Source of the DNA: Streptomyces sp. Y2F8-2
GTDB lineage: Bacteria; Actinomycetota; Actinomycetes; Streptomycetales; Streptomycetaceae
Assembly (NCBI RefSeq): GCF_014905555.1
Contig: NZ_BNGS01000001.1
Span: 806,001 to 870,000, forward strand
Direction: 5' to 3'
Length of the DNA: 64,000 nucleotides
The notes under the pieces were generated by a model. It ran no database searches. It saw nothing but the letters and a program-made list of their open reading frames with translations, and had not been told where the DNA came from. Positions 32,883-41,591 of the stretch are shown here, piece after piece. Position 1 is the first letter of the stretch, and every line of letters begins with the position of its first letter. The position numbers were made by a program, and so were the translations under genes.

Positions 32883-33938
32883 GTGAAGGTCGACGACATC
32901 TACCTGGCCGGGGTGGGCACCCATCTGCCCCCGGCCGTCCCCACCGAGCAGGCCGTGAAGGCCGGCTGGTGGGACGCCGACGCCCGGGAGGCGTCCGGCA
33001 TCGAGTCGGTGACGGTGGAGAGCGAACTGCCCGCCCCCGAGATGGCGGTGCGCGCGGCGCGCACCGCGCTGCGCCGCTCCGGCCACCGTCCCGAGGACTT
33101 CGCGTCCCTGCTGCACACCGGCACCTTCAGCCAGGGCCAGGAGGGCTGGTCCGCGCAGCACTACGTACTGCTGCACACCCTCGCCACGCCGATCAGCGCG
33201 GTAGAGGTGCGCCAGGGCTGCCTGGGCATGCTGTCCGCGCTCGGCATGGCCGCCGCGCAGCTGGCCGCCGCCCCGGAAGGCAAGGACGCGGTGCTGCTGA
33301 CCGGCGCGGACACCTTCTCCACTCCGCTGGTGGACCGCTGGCGCGCGATGGACCTGTTCGTGCTCGGCGACGCGGGCTCCGCCCTGGTGGTCTCCCGCCG
33401 CTCCGGCTTCGCGCGGCTGCTGGCGGTCGGCTCGCTGTCGGATCCCCACATGGAGTGGCGCCACCGCGACGGCCGCGTCCAGTTGCCGCCGCAGCAGCCG
33501 CAGGAACGGCTGATGGACTTCCAGTCCCGTTCCGACTACTGGCGGCGCAAGTGGGCCGAGGGGCACACCCCGCCGGGCGGCAGCTGGCAGGAGCTGTGCG
33601 AGGAGGCCGTGCAGCGCACGCTCGCGGAGGCCGGGACCGCCATCGAGGACATCGCCCGCGTGGTCACCGTGTCCTTCACCCGGGACGCCCTGGAGGCGAT
33701 GTTCCTCGAACCGCTCGGCATCGACATCTCCCGCAGCACCTGGGAGATGGGCCGCCGTACGGGCCACGCCAGCGTCAACGACCTGGCGATCGGCCTCGAG
33801 TACCTGTGGACCACCGGCCAGGTGGTGCCCGGGGACCGGGTCCTGCTGGTCGGCGCGACCCCGGGCATGGAGTGCGGCTGCGCCGTGGTCGAGATCACCG
33901 CGCCGCCCACCGGTGAAGCGGACGCCGTGTCCGGGTGA
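32883..33938 (+). CDS. KSIII-like acyltransferase (CerJ/ChlB3 type)
   Basis: 351 residues of the FabH/KASIII fold. The nucleophile is Cys113 (VRQGCLGML). The FabH His-Asn motifs are replaced by RRTGHASVND (His295, Asp300), the pattern of KSIII-like enzymes that transfer rather than condense acyl groups, such as those that move 6-methylsalicylyl groups in chlorothricin-type pathways. It sits directly before the aryl ligase and aryl carrier genes, so it probably takes an aryl thioester from that carrier and passes it to another carrier or to a hydroxyl. GTG 32883 follows GGAAGGAGG. A Cys-less homologue lies at 41592-42635. Confidence 0.82.
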   Translation: MKVDDIYLAGVGTHLPPAVPTEQAVKAGWWDADAREASGIESVTVESELPAPEMAVRAARTALRRSGHRPEDFASLLHTGTFSQGQEGWSAQHYVLLHTLATPISAVEVRQGCLGMLSALGMAAAQLAAAPEGKDAVLLTGADTFSTPLVDRWRAMDLFVLGDAGSALVVSRRSGFARLLAVGSLSDPHMEWRHRDGRVQLPPQQPQERLMDFQSRSDYWRRKWAEGHTPPGGSWQELCEEAVQRTLAEAGTAIEDIARVVTVSFTRDALEAMFLEPLGIDISRSTWEMGRRTGHASVNDLAIGLEYLWTTGQVVPGDRVLLVGATPGMECGCAVVEITAPPTGEADAVSG

Positions 33939-33983
33939 CCGCCGCCGACCGACCCAATCGAGTACGAGTTGAAGGAGACGACC

Positions 33984-35627
33984 ATGCTCGACGGATGCAC
34001 GCCCTGGCCGCAGGACGTCGCCGAGCGCTACCGCACCGAGGGCTACTGGCGCGGTGAGACGCTGCTGGATCTGCTGGACGAGTCCGTCCGCCGGGTCGGT
34101 GGCAGGACCGCCCTCGTCGGGCCGGGCACCCGGCTGACGTACGACGAACTCGACCGCCGCTCCCGGCGCATGGCCGCGGGCTTCAGGGCCCGCGGCATCA
34201 GGGCCGGGGACCGCGTGGTGGTGCAACTGCCCAACACGCCGGAGTTCGTCGTGGTCTGCTTCGCGCTGTTCCGCCTGGACGCCAAACCGGTGTTCTGCCT
34301 GCCCGCGCACCGCGCGGCCGAGGTCCGCCACCTGTGCGAGCTGTCGCAGGCGGTCGGCTATGTCTTCCCGGCCGAGCTGAACGGTTTCGACCACCTGGGG
34401 CTCGCACGCCGGGTCCGTGACGAACTGCCCACGCTGCAGCATCTGTTCGTGTACGGCGAGGACACCGCCGGCGTCGGCGCGGTGCCGCTCGCCGAGGTGG
34501 ACGCCGAGCCGGAGGAACTGCCCGCGCCGGACCCGTCGGACGTGGCGTTCTTCCTGCTGTCCGGCGGCACCACGGGCCTGCCGAAGCTGATCCCGCGGAT
34601 CCACGAGGAGTACGCGTACCAGGCGCGGGCCGCCTCCCAGGCGTCCGGCCTGGGCGAGCAGGACGTGTATCTCGCGGTGCTGCCGGTCGAGTTCAACTTC
34701 ACCTGGGGCTGCCCGGGTGTGATCGGAGCCCTTCAGCAGGGCGGCACGGTGGTGTTCGCCGAGGAGCCCACGCCCGACGTGTGCTTCGCGCTCATCGAGA
34801 AGGAGGGGGTGACGATCACCTCCGTCGTGCCCAGCGTCGTACAGATGTGGCTCGACGAGGCCGAGTGGCTGGACAACGACATCTCCTCGCTGCGCACCCT
34901 GCAGATCGGCAGCGCCAAGCTGCACCCGGAGGTCGCCGCGCGAGTCGAACCGGCGTTCGGTTGCCGGCTGCAGCAGGTGTTCGGCATGGCGGAGGGCCTG
35001 CTCACCTTCACCCGCGAGGGTGATCCGCAGGAGACGGTGCTGACCACGCAGGGCCGCGCGATCTCACCCGCCGACGAGATCCGCATCGTGGGCGAGGACG
35101 ACCGCGAGGTGCCGGTCGGCGAGACCGGTGAGCTGCTGGCCCGCGGGCCGTACACACTGCGCGGCTACTACCGGGCGCCGGAGCACAACGCGCGCGCCTT
35201 CACCGCGGACGGCTTCTACCGCAGCGGTGACCTGGCCCGGCTCACCGAGGACGGCGATCTGGTGATCGAGGGCCGCATCAAGGACGTCATCATCCGCGGC
35301 GGCGACAAGGTCCCGGCCGACGAGGTCGAGCGGCATCTGCTGACCCTGCCGGCGGTGGCGCGGGCCGCGCTGGTGCCCGTACCCGACACCTACCTGGGCG
35401 AGAAGACCTGCGCGTTCGTCGTGCCACAGGGCACTCCGCCGTCCCTGGTGGAGCTGAAGGAGGCGCTGCGGGCCAGGGGCCTTGCCGAGTACAAGCTCCC
35501 GGACCGGATCGAGTACCTCGGCAGCCTGCCGCTGACCGGGCTCGGCAAGGTCGACAAGAAGCGGCTGTCCGCGATCGCCCGGGGCGAGGACGCGCCCGCG
35601 GCCGCGAGCCTGCCGGCCGCCGGCTGA
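33984..35627 (+). CDS. aryl-acid adenylate ligase, EntE/DhbE family
   Basis: 547 residues with ATP loop LLSGGTTGLPKLI, FGMAEGL, the YRSGDLARL hinge region and the C-terminal Lys (GLGKVDKKRL). It activates an aryl acid with ATP and loads the adjacent carrier protein. By alignment with DhbE, the pocket reads FNF (237-239) for HNY, Cys243 for Ser240 and Leu340 for Val337. I recall Cys and Leu at the last two positions as marking salicylate rather than 2,3-dihydroxybenzoate enzymes; the Phe replacing His is unusual. A larger aryl acid such as a phenazine is also possible. ATG 33984 follows GAAGGAG. Confidence 0.88.
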   Translation: MLDGCTPWPQDVAERYRTEGYWRGETLLDLLDESVRRVGGRTALVGPGTRLTYDELDRRSRRMAAGFRARGIRAGDRVVVQLPNTPEFVVVCFALFRLDAKPVFCLPAHRAAEVRHLCELSQAVGYVFPAELNGFDHLGLARRVRDELPTLQHLFVYGEDTAGVGAVPLAEVDAEPEELPAPDPSDVAFFLLSGGTTGLPKLIPRIHEEYAYQARAASQASGLGEQDVYLAVLPVEFNFTWGCPGVIGALQQGGTVVFAEEPTPDVCFALIEKEGVTITSVVPSVVQMWLDEAEWLDNDISSLRTLQIGSAKLHPEVAARVEPAFGCRLQQVFGMAEGLLTFTREGDPQETVLTTQGRAISPADEIRIVGEDDREVPVGETGELLARGPYTLRGYYRAPEHNARAFTADGFYRSGDLARLTEDGDLVIEGRIKDVIIRGGDKVPADEVERHLLTLPAVARAALVPVPDTYLGEKTCAFVVPQGTPPSLVELKEALRARGLAEYKLPDRIEYLGSLPLTGLGKVDKKRLSAIARGEDAPAAASLPAAG

Positions 35628-35669
35628 TCCACCGGCCCGCCGTCCCACCACCGAGAGGGAGGAACTCCC

Positions 35670-35957
35670 ATGAACAGCACCACCCGAGCCGAGGACGAGG
35701 TGCGGGCGGCGGTCGCCGAGTTGCTCGGCACCGCCCCGCAGGAGGTCCCCGGCGACGCCCGCCTGGTCGACCTCGGGCTGACCTCGCTCCAGGTCATGCG
35801 GCTCGGCTCGCGCTGGCGCCGCGCCGGGATCCGGGTGAAGTACCAGGACCTGGCCGCCGAGCCCACCGTGAACGCCTGGGCCCGGCTCGTCTCCGAGAAC
35901 GCCGAGAACTCCGGGAACTCCGGGAACTCCGGGAACTCCGGGAACGGGGAGAGGTGA
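35670..35957 (+). CDS. aryl carrier protein
   Basis: 95 residues. A carrier domain has its phosphopantetheine Ser in LVDLGLTSLQVMRL, the EntB-type form, and ends with a low-complexity tail of four Asn-Ser-Gly units. It lies 42 bases after the aryl ligase gene and is its expected acceptor. The acylated carrier would then serve the KSIII-like enzyme. The ATG follows GAGAGGGAGG. Confidence 0.9.
   Translation: MNSTTRAEDEVRAAVAELLGTAPQEVPGDARLVDLGLTSLQVMRLGSRWRRAGIRVKYQDLAAEPTVNAWARLVSENAENSGNSGNSGNSGNGER
35907..35945 (+). repeat. 9-base tandem repeat in the carrier-protein tail
   Basis: AACTCCGGG is repeated four times without change and then AAC, encoding Asn-Ser-Gly repeats. Slippage here would add or remove whole tripeptides and keep the frame. 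Confidence 0.9.
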
Positions 35958-35964
35958 GGAAATC

Positions 35965-36306
35965 ATGGCCACCCGAGTACGGAAATTCCGTGTCGACGGA
36001 ACGGCTGCCCGGCTCGCCCGGCATCTGCTGGATGCCGACGTGGAACAGCTCGTCCGTTTCTCCTGCGTCGGGGACGAGGTGACGCTCGACATCCCCGACA
36101 CGCATTTCCACGTGCATCTGCGGGAATCCGGAGACTCGTTCCAGCTGCAATTCCGGATGACCCATGACGGTCCGGCGAAGCCGCGTTCCTGGTCCCGTCG
36201 GCTGCCCGTGTCGGACGGGCTGCCCGGGATAGCCCGGTGCATCGCGGGCGACGTGCGCACCATGGCGCGCGAGCTCGCCCCGCTCGCGGCCGCAGCGGGG
36301 GTGTGA
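35965..36306 (+). CDS. hypothetical small cluster protein
   Basis: 113 residues, well behaved in composition, with alternating hydrophobic strands (QLVRFSCVGDEVTLDIPD, THFHVHLRESGDSFQLQFR) and a C-terminal helix (GIARCIAGDVRTMARELAP). It has no signal or membrane segment. I do not recognise the family. It sits 8 bases after the aryl carrier gene and 5 bases before the transporter gene, with a GAGGTGAGGA site, so it is cotranscribed. A small binding or accessory role for the aryl unit is a guess. Confidence 0.75.
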   Translation: MATRVRKFRVDGTAARLARHLLDADVEQLVRFSCVGDEVTLDIPDTHFHVHLRESGDSFQLQFRMTHDGPAKPRSWSRRLPVSDGLPGIARCIAGDVRTMARELAPLAAAAGV

Positions 36307-36311
36307 GCGCC

Positions 36312-37646
36312 ATGACGACGGCTCTCTTCCCCCGTGCGCGACGCGGCGAACTGCTGGTCGTGGGGCTCTGCTTCGCGGCGATCGTGTGCGAGGGCTACGA
36401 CCTGATCGTGTACGGCGCGGTGGTGCCGGAGCTGCTCCGCTACGAGCCGTGGCACCTGACGCCCGCCGAGGCGGGCGCGATCGGCAGCTACGGGTTGTTC
36501 GGCATGCTGGTCGGCGCCCTGTGCGCGGGCGCGGTCGCGGACGTCCTGGGGCGCCGCCGCACCGTCCTGATCAGCGTGGCGTGGTTCTCGCTCGCCATGG
36601 CGGCCTGTGCGCTCGCCCCCACGCCCGGCTGGTTCGGGCTGTTCCGGGCGCTCGGCGGTCTGGGCCTGGGCGGAGTCATGCCCACGGCGATCGCCCTGAC
36701 CGTGGAGTGCTCGGCGCCGCACCGGCGCAGCCTCAACAACGCGCTGATGTTCTCCGGTTATTCGGTCGGCGGGATCCTCGCCGCGGTGCTGGCGATGCCG
36801 CTGCTGCCGCGCTACGGCTTCCGCGTCATGTTCTGGATCGGGGTGCTGCCGCTGGTACTGGTGGTGCCGCTGCTGTGGCGGTACCTGCCGGAGTCGGCGG
36901 CGTTCCTGCGGAACGAGGGCCGTCTCGCCGAGACGGAGGCGGTGGCACGGCGCTTCACCGCCGGCCGGGCCGCGCCCACCGTGCCGGCCGCGGGCCGGGC
37001 CTCCGCGCGGGCGGTGACACTCGCCCTGTTCTCACCCCGCCACCTGCGGGCCACCCTGCTGTTCGCCCTGACGAGCTTCTTCGGTCTGCTCCTCGTGTAC
37101 GGACTGAACACCTGGCTGCCCGAGATCATGAAGGGGGCGGGATACCCGCTGTCGGGGTCGCTGCTGTTCCTCGTCGCGATGAACGCGGGCGCGGTCGCCG
37201 GCTCGCTGCTGCTCGCGCCGCTCGGCGACCGCATCGGCATGAAGCCGGTCACCGCGCTCTCCTTCGCCGCCGCCGCGGTGTCCATCGCCCTGCTCAGCCG
37301 GGCGACGTACGCGCCCGCGCTGTATCTGCTCGTCGCGGTCGCCGGATGCGGCACGATCGGCACCCAGATCCTGGTCAACGCCTATGTGGCGCTGCACTAT
37401 CCGCCGCAGATCAGGGCGACCGCGCTGGGCTGGGCGCTCGGGATCGGGCGGTTCGGGGCGGTGGCCGGGCCGGCCGTCGGGGGGCTGCTGGTCGCCGCGG
37501 ACGTCGGTGCGGCGGTGAACTTCTACGCCTTCGCCGTGCCCGCCGTGCTCGGTGCCGGCTCGGTCCTGCTGCTCCCGGGCCGACGCCGCACCCCGGCCGC
37601 TGCGCCTGCCGCGCCGTCCTCCGAGCCGGTGAAGGCGGCGGCTTGA
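36312..37646 (+). CDS. MFS transporter, aromatic acid:H+ symporter type
   Basis: 444 residues with 12 predicted membrane helices. The loop 2-3 MFS motif reads GAVADVLGRRRT. TM1 carries EGYDLIVYG, like the DG(F/Y)D of the AAHS family (PcaK, BenK), which import protonated aromatic acids. As the last gene of the aryl cassette it may import an aryl acid for the ligase, or re-import a pathway acid. ATG 36312 follows GTGTGAGC and a short gap. The family call is from TM1 and the loop motif only. Confidence 0.85.
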   Translation: MTTALFPRARRGELLVVGLCFAAIVCEGYDLIVYGAVVPELLRYEPWHLTPAEAGAIGSYGLFGMLVGALCAGAVADVLGRRRTVLISVAWFSLAMAACALAPTPGWFGLFRALGGLGLGGVMPTAIALTVECSAPHRRSLNNALMFSGYSVGGILAAVLAMPLLPRYGFRVMFWIGVLPLVLVVPLLWRYLPESAAFLRNEGRLAETEAVARRFTAGRAAPTVPAAGRASARAVTLALFSPRHLRATLLFALTSFFGLLLVYGLNTWLPEIMKGAGYPLSGSLLFLVAMNAGAVAGSLLLAPLGDRIGMKPVTALSFAAAAVSIALLSRATYAPALYLLVAVAGCGTIGTQILVNAYVALHYPPQIRATALGWALGIGRFGAVAGPAVGGLLVAADVGAAVNFYAFAVPAVLGAGSVLLLPGRRRTPAAAPAAPSSEPVKAAA

Positions 37647-37741
37647 CGGCCCCGCCTCCCGTCGGCGCACTCCGGAACTCCTCGTCCGCCCGCCGCACCC
37701 GGCGGGCGGGCAGAGTGCGGGAGCGGACGGTCGGTGGGTGG

Positions 37742-37787
37742 AGGCCTCCGCCCCGGGTGCCGGGAACGGCGGTCCGGGCGGAGGCCT
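37742..37787. terminator. bidirectional terminator between the two MFS genes
   Basis: AGGCCTCCGCCC pairs with GGGCGGAGGCCT (12 bp perfect, 22-base partly paired loop) between convergent genes ending at 37646 and 37792. A second GC hairpin (CCCGCCG/CGGCGGG) lies near 37690-37711. Confidence 0.8.
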
Positions 37788-37791
37788 TCGT

Positions 37792-39435
37792 TCAGTCCGT
37801 CGGCGGCAGGGCCGGTACGGCCGTCGGTGCCGTGGCCTGGCTCTGGTCCGCCGCTGCGGACGGGGCGGGCTGCCGGGCCGCCGCAGCGAGCAGCACCCCG
37901 AGCGCCATGGCTCCGCAGACCACCAACAGGGCGGGCACGAGGGCCGCCACGAGGGAGTGGGACAGCACGGTGGACGCCAGGTCGGTGATCTTCCGGGCCA
38001 GTTCGGGCGAGGCTTCGCGGGCCAGCGCGGGAGCGGACCGGCCGCCTCCGGCCGCGGCACCGGCCGCCGCCCCGGTCATCTCGTCCACGAACCGCCCGCG
38101 CAGCGGAGCGGGCAGCGCGCGGGCCGCGTCGGCGGCTCGCGGGGTCACGTCCGCCAGCAGCCGGTTCTGCAGCACGGCGACCGCGACCAGACCGCCGAGG
38201 ACGGAGCCGAACTGGCGGTTGCTGTTGAGGACTCCGGACGCGGCCCCGGCGAGCCGGTGCGGGACGTCGTACGTGGCCAGGGTCTGCATCGGCCCGAAGG
38301 TGCAGCCGACGCCCGCGCCCGCGACGGCGAACCCGGGCAGGAAGGCGTACCAGGGCGTTTCCACCTCGGCGATGAACGCCACCGAGCCGATGCCGGCGAT
38401 GAACAGTACGAGTCCGGCGACCAGGATGTACTTGCCGCCGACCCGGTCCACGAGACGCCCGGCGACCGGGGCCACGGCGACGGAGACGACGGCGATGGGC
38501 GCCATCGTCAGACCGGTCTTGAGCGCGTTGTAGCCCAGCACCGACTGCAGATAGATGTTCAGCGGCAGGAAGACACCGACCGTGCACAGCGACACGAGGA
38601 CGTTCACGCCGTTCATCAGCGTGTAGTTGCGGTCCTTGAACAGCTCGAACGGGACCAGCGGGGAGCGGCCCTGCTTGCGTCGCTGGTCCAGCAGGAACAG
38701 CAGCAGCACCACGGCACCGGCGGCGAGGACCCCTGGGATGGTGATCCAGCCGTCGACCGTGCCCCAGTCGTAGCGCTGGCCCTCGGCGAGGCCGTAGGTG
38801 AGCAGCACCAGGCCGACGGTGAGCAGCAGCACGCCGAGCGGGTCCAGCGAGGCCCGGCGGCCGGGACGCACGTCGGTCAGCAGCAGCGGGCCGAGCACCA
38901 GGACGGCCACGCCGATGGGCAGGTTGATGTAGAACACCCAGCGCCAGTCGGCGACGGTGATCAGCAGCCCGCCGAGCGTGGGGCCCGCGACGGTCGCCAC
39001 GCCCGCGATCGCGCCCCACACGCCGAGCGCCGAGCCGCGCCGCTCCGCGGGGAAGACCGCGATGATGAACGTCATGGTCTGCGGCAGCAGCAGCGCCGCG
39101 CCCAGGCCCTGCACGAACCGGCCGGCGATCAACTGCTCGGTGTTCTGGGCCAGGCCGCAGGCCATGGACGACACGGTGAAGAGCACCACGCCGCCGAGGA
39201 AGAGGTTGCGCGGCCCCCAGAGGTCGCCGAGGCGTCCCGCGGTGATGAGGAACGCCGCCACGGCGATGACGTAGCCGTTGATCATCCAGGCGATGTCGGC
39301 GAGGGAGGCGTGCAGATCGCCGGAGATGCTCGGCACGGCGACGTTGATGATCGTCATGTCGAGCATGGTCATGAAGTAGCCGAGGGACAGCACCGTCAGC
39401 ATGGCCCAGGGGTTGCCGCGCAGCTTCGTGTTCAT
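37792..39435 (-). CDS. MFS drug exporter, DHA2 (EmrB/QacA) family
   Basis: 547 residues, 14 predicted helices, with TMLDMTIINVAVPSI in TM1 (the DHA2 D-x2-I-x-N-V motif), RLGDLWGPRNLF after TM2 and GPTLGGLL in TM5. The C-terminal 60 residues include a Pro/Ala tail. This is the most likely self-resistance exporter for the phenazine. ATG 39435 follows AAGGAG. It is followed upstream by the SnoaL-like gene, in the same direction. Confidence 0.9.
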   Translation of the reverse strand: MNTKLRGNPWAMLTVLSLGYFMTMLDMTIINVAVPSISGDLHASLADIAWMINGYVIAVAAFLITAGRLGDLWGPRNLFLGGVVLFTVSSMACGLAQNTEQLIAGRFVQGLGAALLLPQTMTFIIAVFPAERRGSALGVWGAIAGVATVAGPTLGGLLITVADWRWVFYINLPIGVAVLVLGPLLLTDVRPGRRASLDPLGVLLLTVGLVLLTYGLAEGQRYDWGTVDGWITIPGVLAAGAVVLLLFLLDQRRKQGRSPLVPFELFKDRNYTLMNGVNVLVSLCTVGVFLPLNIYLQSVLGYNALKTGLTMAPIAVVSVAVAPVAGRLVDRVGGKYILVAGLVLFIAGIGSVAFIAEVETPWYAFLPGFAVAGAGVGCTFGPMQTLATYDVPHRLAGAASGVLNSNRQFGSVLGGLVAVAVLQNRLLADVTPRAADAARALPAPLRGRFVDEMTGAAAGAAAGGGRSAPALAREASPELARKITDLASTVLSHSLVAALVPALLVVCGAMALGVLLAAAARQPAPSAAADQSQATAPTAVPALPPTD

Positions 39436-39508
39436 GTGACTCCTTGGGAAGCGGTCCGGTGCGGGCGGCAGCGGCCGGACGCGTCGCCGCCGCCCCCGGC
39501 GGACCGAG

Positions 39509-39859
39509 TCAGCCGAAGAACGGCCGGTCGATGATCCAGAGCCAGGTGCCGTCGGGCTGGCGGTGGGCCACTTCGGCACGGGCGCCACCGTCGCCGGTGC
39601 GCGCCGTCGTCAGGGCGTAGTCGCCGCTGCGCAGCACGGGCAGCACCGTGCCCGCGTCGAACTTGGGCTTCTTCGCCAGCAGTTGGGTGTAGACCGCGCG
39701 CAGCGCCTCGTGGCCGGTGGTCTCGCGGCCCGGCGGGACGGCCACCACGGCGTCCGGCTCGTACAGCGCCAGCAGGCCCTCGACGTCCCCGGCGTTGCCG
39801 CGTTCGATGAAGAGCCGCAGCAGGTCCTCCGGGCTCTTGGCGGTTTCGCGTTCAGTCAT
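39509..39859 (-). CDS. SnoaL/SgcJ-like small protein (NTF2 fold)
   Basis: 116 residues with the NTF2-like fold: LLRLFIERGNAGDVEGLLALYEPDAVV, GHEALRAVYTQLL, and the end HRQPDGTWLWIIDRPFF, typical of SgcJ/EcaC-type proteins. Such proteins in clusters act as cyclases, hydratases or binding proteins. The start may be ATG 39859 or a few codons earlier at GTG 39871 or ATG 39880. It precedes the exporter gene and is divergent from the second P450 gene. Confidence 0.82.
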   Translation of the reverse strand: MTERETAKSPEDLLRLFIERGNAGDVEGLLALYEPDAVVAVPPGRETTGHEALRAVYTQLLAKKPKFDAGTVLPVLRSGDYALTTARTGDGGARAEVAHRQPDGTWLWIIDRPFFG

Positions 39860-40117
39860 CCGCGTACTCACTCTCCACATCGGTGTGCGAACGGCAGGCG
39901 GCAGCGGTGCGCGCGTGCCGGTGCGCACGGGCCTGCCGTCCGGGAATTGTGGCAGTGCATTCCGCTTCGGGGGCAGCGCGAAGTCCTCACTTGCACAGCG
40001 GACTTGCACACGGAATAAGTCCGGCCGGGCGTTCGACTGCGTACATTGTCCGGGGACCCGGACGGGTCGTACGGTGCCGCGGATCCGAATGGCTTCCACC
40101 GAAGGAATTTCACCGCG

Positions 40118-41365
40118 ATGACCGAAACCGTCACCTCGGAAGACACGGCTGAATTGCTTCCCGAATTCCCACTGCGTTTCGGCGAGGAGGAGTCCCGCAC
40201 GGACGGAGCCCTGGCCTACGCGCAGCTCGCGACCGGCGACCCGGTGACCCGGGTGCGGCTGCCCAGCGGCCGTCCCGCCTGGCTGGTCACCGGCTACCAG
40301 GAGGTCCGCGCCGTCCTCACCGACGCGCGGGCCTCGCGGCAGGCCGCCGCCCGCTCGGACGGCGCGCAGGTCCTTGCCGTGGAGCGGGTCGGCACCTCGA
40401 TCCTCACCCTCGACCCGCCGGACCACACCCGGCTGCGCCGGATCGTGGGCCGGGGCTTCACCGCGCGCCGCAGCGAGGCGCTGCGGCCCCGCATCGCCGA
40501 GATGGCCGGGGAACTGCTCGACGACCTCGCCGCCGGACCGCGCCCCGCGGACATCAACGAGCAGTTCTGCATGCTGCTTCCGGTCCGGGTCATCTGCGAA
40601 CTGCTCGGCGTGCCGCTCGGGGACCGGCACCGCTTCGAGGCGTGGCGGGACGCGCTGATCGCCCCGACCGGACCCGACCGGCCTTTCGACGCCGGTGCGC
40701 ACCAGGCCCTGCTCGCGTACATCGGCGAGCTCGTGGCGGCCAAGCGCAAGGAGCCGGGCGACGACCTGCTGAGCATCCTCGCCGCCGCGGGGCAGGGCCC
40801 CTCGGACAAGGACGACGCCCTGACCGATCAGGAGATCGTCGCGCTCGGCGGCACCCTGCTGGTCGCCGGCTTCGAGACCACCGTCGCCCAGCTCGGCCTC
40901 TGCCTGCGGGAGATCCTGGCCCGCCCGGAGGGTCTGCTGAGCGTGCCCACGGAGCGGACGGAACTGGCCGCCGAGGTCGAGGAGCTGGTCCGCCGGCTGC
41001 CCATAGGCAACTTCGGCGGCACGCTGGCCCGGCAGGCGACGGAGGACATGCAGGTGGGCGGCGTCCTCATCCGCGCGGGCGAGGTGATCGTCGCCGCCAC
41101 CCAGGCGGCCAACTTCGACCCGGCCGCCTTCCCGGCCCCGCTGGACCACGACGCTGCCCGGGACAACGGCAGCCACCAGATGGCCTTCGGCTTCGGAGTG
41201 CACCACTGCCTGGGCTCCCCCGTCGCCCGCATCGAGATCCAGGAGGCGTTGCTGGCGCTGCGCACCCGCTTCCCGGGTATGCGGCTCGCCGTGCCCGACG
41301 AGGAGCTGCGGTTCGTGCCCGGCGCGGCCAGCAGGAGGCTGGAGCGGTTCCCGGTCACCTGGTGA
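40118..41365 (+). CDS. cytochrome P450
   Basis: 415 residues, with haem loop FGFGVHHCLG, an intact I-helix AGFETT, and ELVRR in the ExxR region. It shares long blocks with the P450 at 21756 (VRLPSGRPAW, GGTLLVAGFE, NFGGTLARQATED), so the two are paralogues, probably from duplication within the cluster, acting on related substrates. It is a class I enzyme needing external ferredoxin. ATG 40118 follows GAAGGAA. A strong terminator follows. Confidence 0.93.
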   Translation: MTETVTSEDTAELLPEFPLRFGEEESRTDGALAYAQLATGDPVTRVRLPSGRPAWLVTGYQEVRAVLTDARASRQAAARSDGAQVLAVERVGTSILTLDPPDHTRLRRIVGRGFTARRSEALRPRIAEMAGELLDDLAAGPRPADINEQFCMLLPVRVICELLGVPLGDRHRFEAWRDALIAPTGPDRPFDAGAHQALLAYIGELVAAKRKEPGDDLLSILAAAGQGPSDKDDALTDQEIVALGGTLLVAGFETTVAQLGLCLREILARPEGLLSVPTERTELAAEVEELVRRLPIGNFGGTLARQATEDMQVGGVLIRAGEVIVAATQAANFDPAAFPAPLDHDAARDNGSHQMAFGFGVHHCLGSPVARIEIQEALLALRTRFPGMRLAVPDEELRFVPGAASRRLERFPVTW

Positions 41366-41388
41366 CCGGCAGTCCCCCATCCGGCGCG

Positions 41389-41419
41389 CCGGGCCCGGGA
41401 GGCCTCCTCCCGGGCCCGG
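41389..41419 (+). terminator. strong terminator after the second P450 gene
   Basis: A perfect 14-bp stem (CCGGGCCCGGGAGG with CCTCCCGGGCCCGG) and a 3-base loop, without a U-tract, as common in Streptomyces. Confidence 0.85.
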
Positions 41420-41591
41420 TCGCATGCCGGGCCCCACGGGTGGGCCGCCCGACCGCCCGCACGGGCCGCCGACGCCCACGCGCTGCCGGGCCGGGCCCGG
41501 ACGTTTGTGAGTGACGTCCACTCAAGAGACGGGTATCGCCCGCGTGTTGTGCTGCTCTCCGCCGGTCACCGCACCGAAAGGAGGGCACGGG

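Noticed and set aside
32883..33938. FabH condensing enzyme of fatty acid or type II polyketide initiation
   Set aside because: The HQAN and GNTS motifs of FabH are absent; the His/Asp pattern fits KSIII-like acyltransferases instead.
41351..41369. CCGGTCACCTGGTGACCGG palindrome as terminator of the second P450 gene
   Set aside because: The arms leave a one-base loop and it overlaps the stop codon; the 14-bp hairpin 20 bases later is a far better terminator.
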